Positions 1 to 8,798 of a stretch of DNA of 45,346 nucleotides are shown piece by piece. The stretch is from Firmicutes bacterium UBA7510. GTDB taxonomy: Bacteria; Bacillota; Clostridia; Tissierellales; Sedimentibacteraceae. The position numbers and the translations under genes are program-made. Position 1 is the first letter of the stretch. Every line of letters begins with the position of its first letter. Where the stretch lies: positions 269 through 45,614 of the forward strand of contig DLNM01000059.1 in NCBI GenBank assembly GCA_002479485.1, written 5' to 3'. The notes beneath the pieces are model-generated. The model had not been told where the DNA came from and ran no database searches. It saw only the letters and a program-made list of their open reading frames with translations.

Positions 1-17
1 TACGCCTTCCTCGGAGC

Positions 18-47
18 ATCCCTTCCTTATCAGATTGAGGGATGCGA
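18..47. other. Hairpin downstream of metA, possibly an eroded repeat fragment
   Basis: GCATCCCT and AGGGATGC form a perfect 8-bp inverted repeat. The loop (TCCTTATCAGAT) resembles the loop of the apical hairpin in repeat copy C (TCCTTATAAAGAT). There is no T-run, so it is not a clear terminator. It lies just past the end of metA and the window edge cuts off the left context. Confidence 0.4.
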
Positions 48-85
48 GAATGAGAAGTAAAAAAGTTAGTTTTTATTATGCCCTA

Positions 86-877
86 TTATTTATTGTTAAT
101 TAAATTATCAAAGATTTTGTTTCCGTCACAGCTCCACATGTCTATAGGTGAATTCTTTGGGTTATCATCTTCAAAATAATTTTTGGGAATATCAATATTT
201 AATCCTTTATTTATATCCCTTTCATATTCACTTTTTAAAGTATTTAGGTCATATTCCGAATGACCCATTGCAAATATTCTTGAATAATCCTTTGATACTA
301 CTATGTGAGCCCCTGCCTCCGCTGATATTGCGGCTATTTTTAACTCATTTATTTTTAATATATCTTCAATCTTAATTTCAGTGTGTCTAGAATGTGGAGC
401 GTAAAAGTAATCTCTTATACCACTAAACAAAGTACAATCTCTATCCAATATATCATTTTTAAAAACACCAAATATTTTTTTATCAAGTTTAACCTTATTT
501 AATCCATAAAAATAATATAGTGCCGCTTGAGCTCCCCAGCAAATATACATAGCTTTTTGTACGTTTTTAGCAGAAAAATCAAGAATAGCTTTCATTTCAT
601 CCCAATAATCTACCTCTTCGTATTCAAGATGTTCTATAGGTGCTCCCGTTACAATTACTAAATCATAGCTTCTGTGTTGAACATCATATATACTTTTATA
701 GTTATTTTCTATATAAGACAAATCAGTGTTTTTAGAGATATGTGACTTTGCACAAACTAATTCAATATTTACCTTAGTATTTTTAACTTCTAATACTCTT
801 CTAAATTGAGCCTCAGTCTGTTCCTTTGTTGGCATCAAATTAACTAGCACTAGATTAACTACTTTACTATTAGGCAC
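86..877 (-). CDS. metA: Homoserine O-acetyltransferase (MetA/HTS family)
   Basis: Acylates homoserine, the first committed step of methionine synthesis. MetA-family signatures are visible: LVNLMP near the N terminus, GAPIEHLEYEEVDYW, the catalytic cysteine in ICWGAQAA, PHSRHTE, and the GHSEYD motif carrying catalytic His and Glu. A Glu follows GAPI, where acetyl-CoA-using MetA enzymes have Glu and the E. coli succinyl-CoA enzyme has Gly, so acetyl-CoA is inferred as donor. At about 263 residues it lacks most of the N-terminal extension of typical 300-residue MetA. An ATG at 889 contains the GGAGG; the GTG at 877, 5 nt after GGAGG, is an equally good or better start. It is the last gene of the riboswitch-controlled met operon and directly follows metY. 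Confidence 0.9.
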   Translation of the reverse strand: MPNSKVVNLVLVNLMPTKEQTEAQFRRVLEVKNTKVNIELVCAKSHISKNTDLSYIENNYKSIYDVQHRSYDLVIVTGAPIEHLEYEEVDYWDEMKAILDFSAKNVQKAMYICWGAQAALYYFYGLNKVKLDKKIFGVFKNDILDRDCTLFSGIRDYFYAPHSRHTEIKIEDILKINELKIAAISAEAGAHIVVSKDYSRIFAMGHSEYDLNTLKSEYERDINKGLNIDIPKNYFEDDNPKNSPIDMWSCDGNKIFDNLINNK

Positions 878-888
878 TTTAACCTCCA

Positions 889-2163
889 TTAAGCCTCTAG
901 AGCTTGCTCTATATCTTTTATAATATCATTTACATTTTCAATACCAATATTTAATCTTATAGCCTCCGGAAGTACACCAGCTGCAATTTGCTGTTCTTCG
1001 CTAAGCTGTCTATGAGTTGTACTGCCTGGATGTAAAATGCACGTTCTTGCATCACCTACATGGACAACATTATTTATCCATTTTAAACTCTTGGCAAATT
1101 TTCTGCCTGCTTCCTTACCACCCTTTATACCAAATAATATTATTCCACTTGCTCCGTTTGGAAGATATTTATTAGCACACTCATAGTCCTTACTATTTTC
1201 AAGCTTAGGGTAATTAACCCACAAGACATTTTTATTGCTTTGTAAAAACTTAGCTACTTTCAACGCATTTTCACTGTGTCTTTCCATCCTTAAGTGTAGA
1301 GTTTCTAGCCCTCTATTATAAATATATGCAGTAAATGGACTCATTGTAGAACCATAGTCTCTTAAAATATTCGCTCTAGCCTTCACGATATAGGCTGCAT
1401 TACCAAATTTTTCAACATAGCTTATACCATGGTAATCTGGGTCTGGTTTAACTAAACAATCGAATTTACCATTATTCCAGTTAAAATTACCTCCATCAAC
1501 TACAACACCTCCAAGACACGCAGCCTGACCATCAATGTATTTACTTGCAGAATGAACTACTATATTAGCACCATGTTCAAAAGGTCTGCATAAATACGGG
1601 GTAGCAAGAGTATTGTCAACTATCAATGGTACCTGATACTTTTTTGAAACATAAGAGAATTTTTCAAGATCTAATACATTAACACCAGGGTTACCTATGG
1701 TTTCACCAAAAATAGCCTTTGTTGTAGGTCTAAACGCATTTTCTATTTCCTCAATTGTTGCATCAGGTTTTACAAATGTAGTTTCTATACCTAATTTTTT
1801 TAGCGTTGATGACAGCAATGTATAAGTTCCACCGTATAGTGTTGATGAAGCCACTATATGATCTCCAGCACTGCATATATTAAGTATAGCCATTGTTGTT
1901 GCGGACTGTCCTGAGGCTGTTGCAACAGCACCTACCCCTCCCTCAATCTGTGCTATTTTATTTTCAAATACAGATACAGTGGGATTGCTAATCCTTGAAT
2001 ACATATGTCCATTTTCTGCTAAATCAAATAATGCTGCTATAAAATCTGGGTCCTTATAGTTATATGTTGTACTTTGAACAAGAGGATATACTCTTGGTTC
2101 TCCTTCAGTATGATTTTCCAATGATTGTACCAATGCTGTTTCTATTGCAAATTCTTTTTTCAT
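889..2163 (-). CDS. metY: O-acetylhomoserine sulfhydrylase (PLP-dependent)
   Basis: Converts O-acetylhomoserine and sulfide to homocysteine, using the product of the downstream metA. It belongs to the Cys/Met-metabolism PLP enzymes: YSRISNPT and the GVGAVATASGQSA segment near the N terminus, DNTLATPY, and the PLP lysine in VVHSASKYIDG (about residue 208). The C-terminal part has GDARTCILHPGSTTHRQLS, typical of sulfhydrylases. Its 424 residues are the usual length. The ATG at 2163 lies 5 nt after TTGGAGGT; an in-frame TTG inside that ribosome binding site is a weaker start. The pair metA-metY without metB or metC indicates direct sulfhydrylation rather than trans-sulfuration. Confidence 0.94.
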   Translation of the reverse strand: MKKEFAIETALVQSLENHTEGEPRVYPLVQSTTYNYKDPDFIAALFDLAENGHMYSRISNPTVSVFENKIAQIEGGVGAVATASGQSATTMAILNICSAGDHIVASSTLYGGTYTLLSSTLKKLGIETTFVKPDATIEEIENAFRPTTKAIFGETIGNPGVNVLDLEKFSYVSKKYQVPLIVDNTLATPYLCRPFEHGANIVVHSASKYIDGQAACLGGVVVDGGNFNWNNGKFDCLVKPDPDYHGISYVEKFGNAAYIVKARANILRDYGSTMSPFTAYIYNRGLETLHLRMERHSENALKVAKFLQSNKNVLWVNYPKLENSKDYECANKYLPNGASGIILFGIKGGKEAGRKFAKSLKWINNVVHVGDARTCILHPGSTTHRQLSEEQQIAAGVLPEAIRLNIGIENVNDIIKDIEQALEA

Positions 2164-2194
2164 ATTTACCTCCAAAATTATAAAATATATTAAA

Positions 2195-4564
2195 CTATTT
2201 AAAAAACTTCTTAGCTATATCAACTGCTTCCTTAGCATCCTTTGCATAAAAGTCTGCTCCGATTTTAGCTGAATACTCATTAGTCAATACAGCCCCACCT
2301 ACAAGCACCTTGCAGGCACTATACTCTTTTCTTAATAACCTTATTGTTTCTTCCATACTTTTAACAGTTGTAGTCATAAGCGAGCTTAAGCCTATTAATT
2401 TGATGTTATTTTTCTTAGCCTCATCAACAATTCGTTTAGCGCTTATGTCTCTTCCAAGGTCAATAATTTTGTATCCGTAGTTTTCTAATACAACCTTTAC
2501 AATATTTTTACCTATATCATGTATATCTCCTTTAACCGTTGCAAGTAAAATTGTTCCTTTGTTTAAATCTGCAGAACTTGTTAAATTTTCTTTTATTACC
2601 TCAAATGCTTCCTTAACTGTCTCTGCTGCTTGAATTAATTGTGGTAGAAAAATTTTTTCTTTTTCATACATTTCACCGACCCTATCAAGCGAAGGTATTA
2701 TAATACTATCAACTATCTCTAATGCTTCATTTGATTGCAATAATTTAATAGTTGCAGACCTTGCTTCATTTTTAGTTCCGCTGATTATTATTTGTGAAAG
2801 ATCAAGCGTTTTTTTATCTAATTTATGGCTTGAATCCGAAGTAATTAATACATCAGAGAATTTTTCTATATATCTCTTTGAATTTTTATCTATATTATGC
2901 AAAACATTATGCCCCATGATGATATTCATCATATTTTCGTTATTAGGATTAATAATTGGTAAATCAAGACCATAAGCCAAGGCTTGAGATAAAAACACTT
3001 CATTTATAATACTTCTATTAGGTAGTCCGAATGAAATATTTGAAACACCTAACACAGTTTTTAATCCTAAATTTTCTTTTATCATTTTAATAGCCTTTAA
3101 CGTTTCAATTGCATCCTCTTGCTGTGCTGAAACAGTTAATGTTAAACAGTCTATAAATATGTTATTTTTACATATGCCATATTCAAGTGTTCTGTCTAGA
3201 ATTTTCTTTGCTATGTTATAACGTTCCTCTGCAGTCTTTGGTATACCATTTTCATCTAGCGTCAATGCAACTACATTAGCTCCATACTTCTTAACTAACG
3301 GTAAAATCGTGTCTAAAGATTTTTTCTCACCATTAACAGAATTCACAATAGCCTTGCCACAATAAACTCTAAGCGCTCTTTCTATAACATTTGAATTTAC
3401 TGAATCTATTTGCAATGGTGCGTCAGTAATAGCTTGAAGCCTTTGTATGACATTTTCCATAACTGTCGCTTCATCTATGTCAGGAATTCCAACATTAACA
3501 TCCAACATATCAGCGCCTGCATCCATTTGCATAATTCCTTGCCTCAAAATATAATCAATGTCATTATTTATTAAAGCATCTTTAAAGGCCTTTTTGCCTG
3601 TAGGATTAATACGCTCACCTATAACTCTAACCTGATTTATTTCCACAACCCTTGATGGAGAACAAGCACAAAATTTATCAACAGCATACTTAGCCTTAGG
3701 TTTTAAGTCTTTTACCTTTTGCACAACATTTTTAATATGCTCTGGTGTGGTTCCGCAGCAACCTCCAATAATATTTACTCCAGACTTTACAAATTCTAAT
3801 GCATATTCTGAAAAGTTCTCTGCATCTATATCATAAATGCTTTTGTCGTCAACTAATCTTGGAAGCCCTGCATTAGGCTGAACAATTATGTATGCATTTG
3901 TTAATTCAGTTAGTTTATTCACAATTGGCGCCATTTCCTTTGGTCCAAGCGAGCAATTTATTCCTATTGCATCAGCCATATTTTCTAATGTTACAGCCAT
4001 AGCCTCTATACTACACCCCATAAACGTACGTCCATTGCTTTCAAAGCTCATAGTACAAAATACTGGCAATTCAGTATTTTCCTTAGCTGCAAGCAAAGCA
4101 ATTCTTAGTTCCTGTAAATCTGACATTGTTTCAATCAAAATTAAGTCAGCACCATATTTTTCACCGGCTATTACCTGTTCCTTAAATATACTGTAAGCCT
4201 CATCAAATTCTAATGTCCCAAGAGGGCTTAACATTTGTCCAAGAGGACCTACGTCTAGGGCAATAAATCTACCGTCTGATGCTTCTTTAGCTATTTCTAT
4301 ACCACTTTTGATGATTTCTTCTACACTGTAACTTATATCCTTAAGCTTTAATCTGTTTGCTCCAAATGTGTTTGCAGTAATAACATCACAGCCAGCCATT
4401 ACATAGGATTTGTGTATATCTTTTATTATTTCTCTATTTTCTACGTTATAAAGTTCTGGTACTTCTCCAAGCTTAAGACCTTTTTTAATAATTTCTGTAC
4501 CCATGGCACCGTCAAAGCATACAACATTATCTTTAAGGTATTCAATTATATTGTTGGTTATCAT
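2195..4564 (-). CDS. metH: Cobalamin-dependent methionine synthase lacking the reactivation domain
   Basis: Transfers methyl from 5-methyl-THF through cobalamin to homocysteine. Domains in order: homocysteine-binding barrel (about 1-290) with zinc cysteines at C204 and C269-C270 in GGCCGTTPEH; pterin-binding barrel (about 312-565) starting at VIGERINPTG; B12 cap and Rossmann domain (about 575-789) with GDIHDIGKN, whose His682 is the axial cobalt ligand. At 789 residues it stops before the AdoMet-binding reactivation domain of the 1200-residue E. coli enzyme. That function is in the gene just upstream, whose stop overlaps this start by 4 nt (ATGA), which suggests translational coupling. Confidence 0.95.
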   Translation of the reverse strand: MITNNIIEYLKDNVVCFDGAMGTEIIKKGLKLGEVPELYNVENREIIKDIHKSYVMAGCDVITANTFGANRLKLKDISYSVEEIIKSGIEIAKEASDGRFIALDVGPLGQMLSPLGTLEFDEAYSIFKEQVIAGEKYGADLILIETMSDLQELRIALLAAKENTELPVFCTMSFESNGRTFMGCSIEAMAVTLENMADAIGINCSLGPKEMAPIVNKLTELTNAYIIVQPNAGLPRLVDDKSIYDIDAENFSEYALEFVKSGVNIIGGCCGTTPEHIKNVVQKVKDLKPKAKYAVDKFCACSPSRVVEINQVRVIGERINPTGKKAFKDALINNDIDYILRQGIMQMDAGADMLDVNVGIPDIDEATVMENVIQRLQAITDAPLQIDSVNSNVIERALRVYCGKAIVNSVNGEKKSLDTILPLVKKYGANVVALTLDENGIPKTAEERYNIAKKILDRTLEYGICKNNIFIDCLTLTVSAQQEDAIETLKAIKMIKENLGLKTVLGVSNISFGLPNRSIINEVFLSQALAYGLDLPIINPNNENMMNIIMGHNVLHNIDKNSKRYIEKFSDVLITSDSSHKLDKKTLDLSQIIISGTKNEARSATIKLLQSNEALEIVDSIIIPSLDRVGEMYEKEKIFLPQLIQAAETVKEAFEVIKENLTSSADLNKGTILLATVKGDIHDIGKNIVKVVLENYGYKIIDLGRDISAKRIVDEAKKNNIKLIGLSSLMTTTVKSMEETIRLLRKEYSACKVLVGGAVLTNEYSAKIGADFYAKDAKEAVDIAKKFFK

Positions 4565-5217
4565 TTTTTTCTAAACTCACACCCTTCTTTATTTTCGCAT
4601 AAATCACATTTATTCTTTTTTCTTAATCTATTATCAGCACATTCATCCAAAACTCCAATAACAGCAGTTACGGATTTTCTAGGAGTTAATATATTAGATT
4701 GATTAACATATAGTCCGATTTTTTTACCTGCATCAAGTAAACTTAAAAGCTTAGGCTGAAAATCTATAGAAAAATCCCCATAGCCAGGACTATATCTGTA
4801 ATTTATGTTGCAATTATTTATACTATTTACTATTGCTAATTCAAGCTCGTCACATGTACACTCTACCGCTGCTGTCGCACAAGCATCCATGATAAAGGCA
4901 TCATTGATTGAACAAATTTGCTTAGCCATTATTTTTTTTTCTATATCTGCACCAATGGTGACAACAATCAAAATACATCTTTTACACTTGCTTAGATGAT
5001 TCTTAATATCCTCACCATACATTACAGTATTAGTACCATCAATTAAAACTCCATCTTTTAAATGAACAATGTCAAAGAGTTTATACATGTACTTGACAGA
5101 TAAGTTTTTTTCTGTTTCAACAATAATATCGTCTATTTTTTGATTTAAACTCTTGTCAATTTCTTGATTTTTATATCCTAAATATCTTAACACTTCATCC
5201 TTTGGTATTTTTATCAT
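4561..5217 (-). CDS. Methionine synthase reactivation (activation-domain) protein
   Basis: A 218-residue protein resembling the free-standing form of the MetH activation domain known in Clostridia and Thermotoga. It would help reductive remethylation of inactive cob(II)alamin on MetH in trans. Visible family-like features are an N-terminal helical section, the YRYSPGYGDFSIDFQPKLL segment (the RxxPGYG motif of the AdoMet site in MetH), and SVTAVIGV. The C terminus has a cysteine cluster, CDLCENKEGCEFRKK, that could bind metal or an Fe-S cluster. It sits between metF and metH, with a 4-nt overlap into metH. The function is inferred from the RxxPGYG motif and context. Confidence 0.85.
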   Translation of the reverse strand: MIKIPKDEVLRYLGYKNQEIDKSLNQKIDDIIVETEKNLSVKYMYKLFDIVHLKDGVLIDGTNTVMYGEDIKNHLSKCKRCILIVVTIGADIEKKIMAKQICSINDAFIMDACATAAVECTCDELELAIVNSINNCNINYRYSPGYGDFSIDFQPKLLSLLDAGKKIGLYVNQSNILTPRKSVTAVIGVLDECADNRLRKKNKCDLCENKEGCEFRKK

Positions 5218-5228
5218 TTTAACCTCTC

Positions 5229-5268
5229 ATGCCATAGTCTCGACTATTTCGAGACATTGTAGTGGCAT
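5229..5268. other. Intergenic hairpin between metF and the reactivation gene
   Basis: Nested inverted repeat: ATGCCA/TGGCAT outside and GTCTCG/CGAGAC inside, with a 7-nt loop. It has no T-run in the direction of transcription, so an RNA-stability or processing element inside the met operon is more likely than a terminator. Confidence 0.5.
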
Positions 5269-5273
5269 CACCC

Positions 5274-6137
5274 TTACTTAATAATATTAGCCATATTAAT
5301 GCTTATTTTTCTAGCGACAACTGGATTATTCATTGTATATAAATGAATACCCCTTACTCCGTTAGCTATCAAATCGATTATCTGCTCAGTAGCATAAAAT
5401 ATCCCTGCATCTCTTAGAGCAACCTTGTCGTTCTCATATTTATCAATCATTTTTAAATATTTACCAGGAATTTTTGCCCCACACATATTAGCCATTTTTG
5501 TTATTTGATTTTTCTGTGTCAATGGCATAATACCAGCTGTTATTGGTATATTAATATCATTTTTTATCAATTTCTCTCTAAAGTTATAAAAGTTATTATT
5601 GTCAAAAAACAATTGAGATACTAAATGTCCTACACCCCTATCAACTTTATTCTTTAAATTATCAACATCCTCATCTATAGAATTACAATCTAAATGCTTT
5701 TCAGGATAACAGGCTGCAACTACATTGAAGTCACCAATTGATTTAATATACTCAATTAAATCAGATGCATAACGAAAATCTCCAACCCTTGCCTCTCCAT
5801 CCCTTTTATCTCCTCTAAGAGCTAAGATGTTTTGTACTCCATTTTTTTTAAGATCATCTAGTATTTCCTTTATATCCTCTTTTGTTGATCCTATACATGT
5901 AAGGTGTGCCAGTGGCTCTATTTTATGCTTATTTTTAATAATACTAGCCACCTCACAGGTTCTACTATCTCTTGTATTTCCACCCGCTCCATAGGTAACA
6001 CTAATGTAATCAGGACTTAAATCTCCTAATGCTTCCAGTGTGTCGTACACAATTTCTATTGGTGTTTCATACTTTGGCGGGAAGATTTCAAAAGAAAAAA
6101 CTATTTTTTCCTTTTCAAACAATCTACTTATATTCAT
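5274..6137 (-). CDS. metF: 5,10-methylenetetrahydrofolate reductase
   Basis: Reduces 5,10-methylene-THF to 5-methyl-THF, the methyl donor for MetH. It is an FAD-binding TIM barrel of the MTHFR family: FSFEIFPPK at residues about 14-22, the VTYGAGGNTRD segment, LTCIGST, LRGDKR, and the C-terminal HLYTMNNP. The 287 residues are the normal bacterial length. It is the first gene of the operon, 36 nt after the terminator of the SAM-I riboswitch, so it is controlled directly by S-adenosylmethionine. In acetogenic Clostridia MetF also works in the Wood-Ljungdahl pathway, but this position ties it to methionine synthesis. Confidence 0.95.
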   Translation of the reverse strand: MNISRLFEKEKIVFSFEIFPPKYETPIEIVYDTLEALGDLSPDYISVTYGAGGNTRDSRTCEVASIIKNKHKIEPLAHLTCIGSTKEDIKEILDDLKKNGVQNILALRGDKRDGEARVGDFRYASDLIEYIKSIGDFNVVAACYPEKHLDCNSIDEDVDNLKNKVDRGVGHLVSQLFFDNNNFYNFREKLIKNDINIPITAGIMPLTQKNQITKMANMCGAKIPGKYLKMIDKYENDKVALRDAGIFYATEQIIDLIANGVRGIHLYTMNNPVVARKISINMANIIK

Positions 6138-6172
6138 TCAATCCTCCAAATATTGATTTAAAAAACAAATAG

Positions 6173-6196
6173 AAAAAGCCTTCTCGATGAGAAGGC
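6173..6196 (-). terminator. Riboswitch expression-platform terminator
   Basis: GCCTTCTC/GAGAAGGC stem with a 3-nt loop, followed in the minus direction by TTTTT. It lies between the SAM-I aptamer and metF, so it would form when SAM is bound and stop transcription of the met operon. Confidence 0.93.
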
Positions 6197-6214
6197 TTAC
6201 AGTACAATCACATT

Positions 6215-6323
6215 AGCGTCCTCTCATCTTTCAAAGCAATTGCTTTGACGGAATTAGCACCTTGCATAACGCAGGTTGCCGAGACTTCATAGGGCCGTTC
6301 CCTCCATCTCTCTTGATGAAAAA
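6215..6323 (-). promoter_or_regulatory. SAM-I (S-box) riboswitch aptamer
   Basis: On the minus strand the sequence contains the conserved S-box blocks in order: ATCAAGAGAG, TGGAGGGA, GGCCCTATGAAG, CGGCAACC, AAGGTGCTAATTCC and GAAAGATGAGAG. P1 pairs CATC near 6317 with GATG near 6225. The terminator at 6173-6196 follows, then metF. High SAM should turn off the whole metF-to-metA operon. Confidence 0.97.
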
Positions 6324-6343
6324 GCTTTATTTATTTTTTATTA

Positions 6344-6372
6344 AAGATACACCATAATTTTATATTTGTCAA
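6344..6372 (-). promoter_or_regulatory. Sigma-A promoter of the met operon
   Basis: TTGACA (6372-6367), a 17-nt spacer, and TATCTT (6349-6344). Transcription would start near 6337, just upstream of the SAM-I aptamer. Confidence 0.8.
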
Positions 6373-6391
6373 TAGGAAATTGAAAAAATAA

Positions 6392-6691
6392 TTTAACTGA
6401 GTAAACGCACTTTCACGACCCACAGCCGACTAGCTTAGTAAATAAACCTGCTAAAAAAGTAGATAATCAGAGAAAAATTCTTTCTATTTTTCTTTGATTA
6501 TCGGTTGCTATGAATAGCGAAGTACATATTTAACGTTTATGTGACTTAATGAGGCTTTCCCTTCCTTAACAAAAATCAAGGGAAACCGAATTACGGAATC
6601 AGAAACGTTAAATATATACTTTGCTCTACTTAGATTCGCGGTAAAAGTATACCGAAGAAACGTAATAATCTACTAAGCTTACTCAACTAAA
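6392..6691 (+). repeat. Structured repeat element, copy A
   Basis: A 300-bp element with imperfect terminal inverted repeats TTTAACTGAGTAA / TTACTCAACTAAA. Inside are an outer stem (AGCTTAGTA 6432-6440 with TACTAAGCT 6671-6679), a hairpin (AATCAGAGAAAAA with TTTTTCTTTGATT), and a 23-bp arm pair (6516-6538 with 6603-6625, two imperfect positions). The apical core carries GTGACTTAATGAG and CGAATTACGGAA. Copies B and C share this order. It has no plausible coding sequence and ends 12 bp before the -35 box of the ABC-F gene. Confidence 0.8.
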
Positions 6692-6703
6692 ATTCTTATT
6701 TAT

Positions 6704-6732
6704 TTGACCTTTTAAGAAAAACACGCTAAAAT
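6704..6732 (+). promoter_or_regulatory. Sigma-A promoter of the ABC-F gene
   Basis: TTGACC (6704-6709), 17-nt spacer, TAAAAT (6727-6732). It starts 12 bp after the right end of repeat copy A. Confidence 0.75.
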
Positions 6733-6769
6733 ATAAAAGTAAACAAATATAATGGCACAGGTGGTTTTT

Positions 6770-8686
6770 ATGATAATTTTATCTTGTAACAACATATCAA
6801 AGGCTTATGTTGTTGATAATATAATTGAAGATATATCTTTTACAATAAATGATAATGAGAAGGTTGGCCTTATTGGGCTCAATGGAGCAGGTAAAACTAC
6901 TCTTTTTAACATATTAACTGGTGAACTGGATTATGACAGCGGTAACATAATTATACCTAAAAATAAAAAAATGGCTTATCTAAAGCAAAATACAAAGATT
7001 GAAAGTGCTAAAACTATCTTTGATGAAATGCTTACTATGTTTGAAGATATTATATCTATGGAAAATAATATTAGGCAGTTAGAGATTGAAATAAGTAAGT
7101 TTACTGAGCACGATGAAGATGGAGTGCTTGAAGGGTTGATGGATCAATATACTAAGCTAAATGAAAGATTTATTGAGCTAGATGGTTATAGCTATAAAAG
7201 TTTAATTCGTGGTGTATTAAAGGGACTGGGCTTCAACGATGAAGATTTTGACAAGCCTATCAATGTTTTAAGTGGTGGTCAAAAAACAAGAGTAATGCTT
7301 GCAAAGCTTTTATTAGAAAAAGCAGATATTCTACTTTTAGACGAACCTACAAACCATCTTGATATTGAAGCTATATCTTGGCTTGAAAAATACTTAAAAG
7401 GCTTTAATGGCTCAGTTATTATTATTTCCCATGACAGATATTTTTTAGATAATATAGTCAATAGAATAATGCTTTTAGAAAATAAAAACATTAAATCATA
7501 TAATGGCAACTATTCTGAGTTTATGAAAAAAAGAAAAACAGAAATAGAGCAAGAACTAAAAAAATACGAAGAATATGAAAAAGAAATTGAACGACAAGAG
7601 GAAATGATAAATAGGCTACATGCTTATGGTAGTAAAAGAAATATTCGTCAAGCATTTAGTAGGCAAAAGGCTCTTGATAAAATAAAAAAAATGGAACGTC
7701 CTAGCTACGAAAACAAAAAGGTTAGACTTAGATTTACACCTAAACTTAGAAGCGGTCAGGATGTTTTAAAAGTTGAAGATTTAGCTAAATCCTACGGTGA
7801 AAATAATATATTTAAAGATATCTCATTTAATATTTATAGAGGAGAAAAGGTAGGAATTATAGGACCAAATGGTATAGGAAAATCCACATTATTAAAAATT
7901 ATAGCAGGAAAAATTGATAGCTATGTTGGGGAAATAGTGCCTGGACATTTTGTGAACATTGGTTACTATGATCAAGAGCAAACATATTTAGATTTTGAAA
8001 ATACAGTTATAGATGAAATCTGGGATGATAACCCTAAGTTTAATTATTATGATGTTAGGTCATTGCTTGCACAATTTCTATTTACAGGAGATGACTTATT
8101 TAAAATAATTGGTGATTTAAGTGGTGGGGAAAAAGGAAGATTATCACTACTAAAACTTATGCTTTCAGAGTCTAACTTTCTTCTTATGGATGAGCCTACC
8201 AACCACTTAGATATTGATTCGAAGGAAATATTAGAGGATTCGTTAGTAAATTATGATGGTACTATACTTGTTGTATCTCATGATAGATATTTTCTTAATA
8301 AAGTGACTAATAAAATAATTGATATGTCACAAGATGGCTTATTTGAATATCTAGGAAACTATGATTATTATGTAGAAAAAAAGGCAGAGCTTGAACAAAC
8401 CGATGATGAAGTTCTAGTAACAAAGACAAAAACACAGATAAATGCTGAAAGAAAAAAAGAAAGAAATATTAAAATAGAAAAGAAAAAAAAGGAAAAAGAA
8501 ATTAAGGATATTGAGAAAAAAATTGAAAACAATGAAAATGAAATTGCTGCATTAGAGGACAAGTTATGTCAGCAAACGACATACAATGACAAGAATTTGG
8601 TTCTTGAAATAAATGAGCAAATGCAACAGTTAAACGTTGAGCTAGAGAACTTATACGCAATTTGGTCTGAATTAACAGAGGAATAG
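6770..8686 (+). CDS. ABC-F family ATPase (ribosome-associated type)
   Basis: A soluble protein with two ABC ATPase domains and no membrane segments, so not a transporter. Domain 1 has Walker A GLNGAGKTT, signature LSGGQKTR and Walker B LLLDEPTNHLD. A charged linker follows. Domain 2 has GPNGIGKST, LSGGEKGR and LLMDEPTNHLD. The C terminus (about 550-635) is a Lys/Glu-rich coiled coil, as in the YdiF/Uup-like branch. ABC-F proteins act on translating ribosomes; some give antibiotic protection, but nothing here points to a drug. The ATG at 6770 follows AGGTGG by 5 nt and is preferred over the ATG at 6752. It is transcribed away from the met operon. Confidence 0.93.
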   Translation: MIILSCNNISKAYVVDNIIEDISFTINDNEKVGLIGLNGAGKTTLFNILTGELDYDSGNIIIPKNKKMAYLKQNTKIESAKTIFDEMLTMFEDIISMENNIRQLEIEISKFTEHDEDGVLEGLMDQYTKLNERFIELDGYSYKSLIRGVLKGLGFNDEDFDKPINVLSGGQKTRVMLAKLLLEKADILLLDEPTNHLDIEAISWLEKYLKGFNGSVIIISHDRYFLDNIVNRIMLLENKNIKSYNGNYSEFMKKRKTEIEQELKKYEEYEKEIERQEEMINRLHAYGSKRNIRQAFSRQKALDKIKKMERPSYENKKVRLRFTPKLRSGQDVLKVEDLAKSYGENNIFKDISFNIYRGEKVGIIGPNGIGKSTLLKIIAGKIDSYVGEIVPGHFVNIGYYDQEQTYLDFENTVIDEIWDDNPKFNYYDVRSLLAQFLFTGDDLFKIIGDLSGGEKGRLSLLKLMLSESNFLLMDEPTNHLDIDSKEILEDSLVNYDGTILVVSHDRYFLNKVTNKIIDMSQDGLFEYLGNYDYYVEKKAELEQTDDEVLVTKTKTQINAERKKERNIKIEKKKKEKEIKDIEKKIENNENEIAALEDKLCQQTTYNDKNLVLEINEQMQQLNVELENLYAIWSELTEE

Positions 8687-8694
8687 TTATAATA

Positions 8695-8738
8695 AAAAAG
8701 TTATCCACTAGCCATATATTGGATGTGGATAACTTTTT
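8695..8738. terminator. Bidirectional terminator between the ABC-F gene and tsaD
   Basis: A perfect 14-bp stem, AAAAAGTTATCCAC/GTGGATAACTTTTT, with a 16-nt loop. A-run and T-run lie on opposite sides, so it can end both convergent transcripts. The stem contains a DnaA-box sequence (TGTGGATAA at 8724-8732). Confidence 0.85.
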
Positions 8739-8798
8739 GCTATTTTTACAGTATCAACACATTTATCAACAACTGTTGATAACTTTATTAACTGCTGT

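Noticed and set aside
6392..6691. Repeat copy A as an insertion sequence with transposase
   Set aside because: There are terminal inverted repeats but no transposase frame and no clear target-site duplication, so mobility is only a hypothesis.
8701..8782. An origin of replication at the DnaA-box cluster
   Set aside because: No dnaA, dnaN or other origin genes are near, there is no AT-rich unwinding region, and one box is part of a terminator stem.
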